A DNA stretch of 15,916 nt from CAZAQK01 sp050249355 (GTDB lineage Bacteria; Pseudomonadota; Alphaproteobacteria; Rickettsiales; SXRF01), in assembly GCA_050249355.1 (NCBI GenBank), contig JBFWQQ010000043.1:1-15916 (forward strand). Direction: 5' to 3'. Of the stretch, positions 14,384-15,916 are shown one piece after another. A program made the translations under genes and the position numbers. Numbering within the stretch: position 1 is the first letter of the stretch; the number at the start of each line of letters is the position of its first letter. Below the pieces are notes generated by a model. It searched no databases and was not told the DNA's origin. It saw only the letters and a program-made list of their open reading frames with translations.

Positions 14384-15840
14384 AACGCTGCCACCAGGCT
14401 TTGGGCGGCCGCCTGTGCCTTGTGCACCAGCGGCGAAGGTGCAAGAAAAAAGAATACCACCACCAGCGCGGAAACCACTACCACACCTTTTAGCGATAGC
14501 GAAACACAACGGTCAAATTCCCTGGCAGGGATATCGAAATACATGACCTTGACGACCTTCAGGTAATAATAGCAGGAGATCACGCTGGTGATGACGCCGA
14601 ACACGGCCAGCCACACCAACCCGGCCTGCATGGCGGCCAACACCACATACATCTTGCCGAAGAACCCGGCCAGTGGCGGGATACCCGCCATAGAGAACAT
14701 GAATACGGCCAGCGCCATTGCCATACCGGGCGATGTCTGCGACAGGCCGGCCAACGACCGGATATCTTCCACGGCCTGCCCACTGCGGCGCATCAGCAAC
14801 ACACAACCGAATGCCCCGGCGCTCATGAATACATACAGCGCCAGATAGATGAGCATGGCCTGCACACCGGCCACACTGCCCGCCGCCAGCCCCATAAGCA
14901 TGAAGCCAACATGGCCGATGGAACTATAGGCCAGCAGGCGCTTGATATTCGATTGCATGATGGCCGCCAGCGCCCCCACCAGCATGGACGCAGCGGATGC
15001 GAATACAACGACCTGCTGCCACTGACCGATCAGGTCGCCGAATGGCTGGATAAGCAAACGAGCAAAGAGCGCAAACGCTGCTACTTTAGGCGCGGTGGAC
15101 AGAAATGCGGTAACGGGCGTGGGCGCACCTTCGTATACGTCCGGCGCCCACATATGGAACGGAACAGCAGACAGCTTAAAACAGAAGCCGACGATCAGCA
15201 AGATCAGGCCGACCACCAGACCTTTGGATGCAGCACCTTCGTTAAATAGTTGGCCCAGTTCGGCAAAACCGGTGCTTCCGGCAAACCCATAGACCAGAGA
15301 CATGCCGAATAGCATCATGCCTGATGCCAGCGCACCCAGCACAAAATATTTAAGGCCGGCCTCATTGGATTTGCCTTCGTCACGTTGGAATGCCGCCAGC
15401 ACATACAGGCATAGGCTGGCCATTTCAAGGCCGACATATAACATCAGCAGGTCTGCCGCCGACACCATGAATAGCATGCCCAGCATTGAGAACAGTATCA
15501 GGATAAGAAATTCGAACGGCCGCCCCCCCTCTTCTGAGAGCCAGCCAGCAGACAGCAGGAGCACCAGCATACCGGCCACCAATACCAGCGATTTGGCAAA
15601 GCTGGCAAAGCCATCAGCAATGAACATGCCATTCATAAGAAGCTGTGCAGGCCCGGCCGCCATGATGACCATCATCAGGGTCAGACCGGTGGCAAACAGG
15701 GTCAGCGACACATTCACGCCATCCGCTTTCGGACGGACATATGCACCATGCAGCAGCAGCAATACGCCTGCCACGCACAGGAACAGTTCCGGCATCAGGG
15801 CGCTGATGCTCTGCAGCGTTATATCACCCAGCCCCATCAT
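14380..15840 (-). CDS. nuoN: NADH-quinone oxidoreductase subunit N (complex I)
   Basis: NuoN is one of the three antiporter-like proton-pumping subunits in the membrane arm of respiratory complex I. The 486-residue length is typical and the protein is hydrophobic almost throughout, consistent with about 14 helices. Residues of the proton path are visible: E139 in YVGLEMASL, K164 in AGLKYFVLGALASG, K222 in GFCFKLSAVPFHMWAPD, and PTPVTAFLSTAPK (240-252). HMWAPDVYEG (229-238) is diagnostic for the NuoN/ND2-like branch. Two adjacent ATG codons open the frame (15840 and 15837); the first overlaps the nuoM stop by 4 bases. It is followed by birA, also with a 4-base overlap. Confidence 0.97.
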   Translation of the reverse strand: MMGLGDITLQSISALMPELFLCVAGVLLLLHGAYVRPKADGVNVSLTLFATGLTLMMVIMAAGPAQLLMNGMFIADGFASFAKSLVLVAGMLVLLLSAGWLSEEGGRPFEFLILILFSMLGMLFMVSAADLLMLYVGLEMASLCLYVLAAFQRDEGKSNEAGLKYFVLGALASGMMLFGMSLVYGFAGSTGFAELGQLFNEGAASKGLVVGLILLIVGFCFKLSAVPFHMWAPDVYEGAPTPVTAFLSTAPKVAAFALFARLLIQPFGDLIGQWQQVVVFASAASMLVGALAAIMQSNIKRLLAYSSIGHVGFMLMGLAAGSVAGVQAMLIYLALYVFMSAGAFGCVLLMRRSGQAVEDIRSLAGLSQTSPGMAMALAVFMFSMAGIPPLAGFFGKMYVVLAAMQAGLVWLAVFGVITSVISCYYYLKVVKVMYFDIPAREFDRCVSLSLKGVVVVSALVVVFFFLAPSPLVHKAQAAAQSLVAAL

Positions 15841-15916
15841 TCATTCCCCCGCACCTGTTCGATAAGGTTCTTCACCGATGCGTCCATGGCGGAAAAATAT
15901 GGTTTGGGGTATACGC
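15837..15916 (-). CDS. nuoM: NADH-quinone oxidoreductase subunit M, C-terminal end only
   Basis: Only the last 25 codons lie in the window, in a frame that enters from the right edge. They read VYPKPYFSAMDASVKNLIEQ and then VRGNE and a stop. The Y-P-K-P turn and the M-D-A-S-V-K-N-L segment are the usual end of NuoM in alphaproteobacteria. The position directly before nuoN, with a 4-base ATGA overlap, supports this. The rest of the gene is outside the window. Confidence 0.88.
   Translation of the reverse strand, partial: VYPKPYFSAMDASVKNLIEQVRGNE

Noticed and set aside
14384..14509. 42-codon N-terminal extension of birA
   Set aside because: It lies inside the nuoN coding region in another frame and shows no ligase or DNA-binding sequence. 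The ATG at 14383 with the ATGA overlap is better.

Overview
The window reads as a chromosomal segment of an alphaproteobacterium. The strongest sign is gene order: nuoM-nuoN-birA-coaX-RNase J, then a small DUF1467-type membrane protein, proS, a lolC/E-type permease, lolD and dnaE, all on the minus strand. That block is widely conserved in Alphaproteobacteria. The short prolyl-tRNA synthetase without the large editing insertion, and an RNase J, also fit. A MotA gene suggests a flagellated organism. I cannot name the genus. Base composition is mixed and close to even by eye.

Layout from left to right. At 124-306 (+) there is a tiny lipoprotein. At 343-1212 (-) lies motA, converging on it. From 1292 to 8217 (-) runs a tightly packed operon, transcribed in the order DUF1467-like, proS, lolC/E, lolD, dnaE, with gaps of 8-12 bases or overlaps of 4-8 bases. 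From 8346 to 11086 (+) sit four consecutive genes of unknown function, the only large plus-strand genes in the window. From 11090 to the right edge (-) lies the end of the respiratory complex I operon, read as nuoM (3' end only), nuoN, birA, coaX and RNase J. nuoM/nuoN, nuoN/birA and birA/coaX each overlap by 4 bases.

The housekeeping genes cover energy conservation (NuoM/N), biotin attachment (BirA), CoA synthesis (CoaX), RNA processing (RNase J), proline charging (ProS), lipoprotein export to the outer membrane (LolC/E and LolD), replication (DnaE) and motility (MotA).

The unusual part is the plus-strand cassette at 8346-11086. It encodes proteins of 337, 222, 156 and 150 residues. Each has one pair (two pairs in the first) of glycine/alanine-rich hydrophobic helices forming a hairpin, plus charged, partly coiled-coil tails, and none has a recognisable enzyme motif. 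At least two share a matching helix motif. They look like members of one family of double-pass glycine-zipper membrane proteins, inserted between RNase J and DUF1467, where rhizobia and relatives usually carry a methylmalonyl-CoA epimerase gene. They could remodel or scaffold membranes, or be exported hairpin proteins comparable in layout to chlamydial Inc proteins. Neither role can be shown from sequence alone. No tRNA, rRNA, CRISPR array, insertion sequence or phage gene was seen. There is no gene-free stretch over 300 bases.
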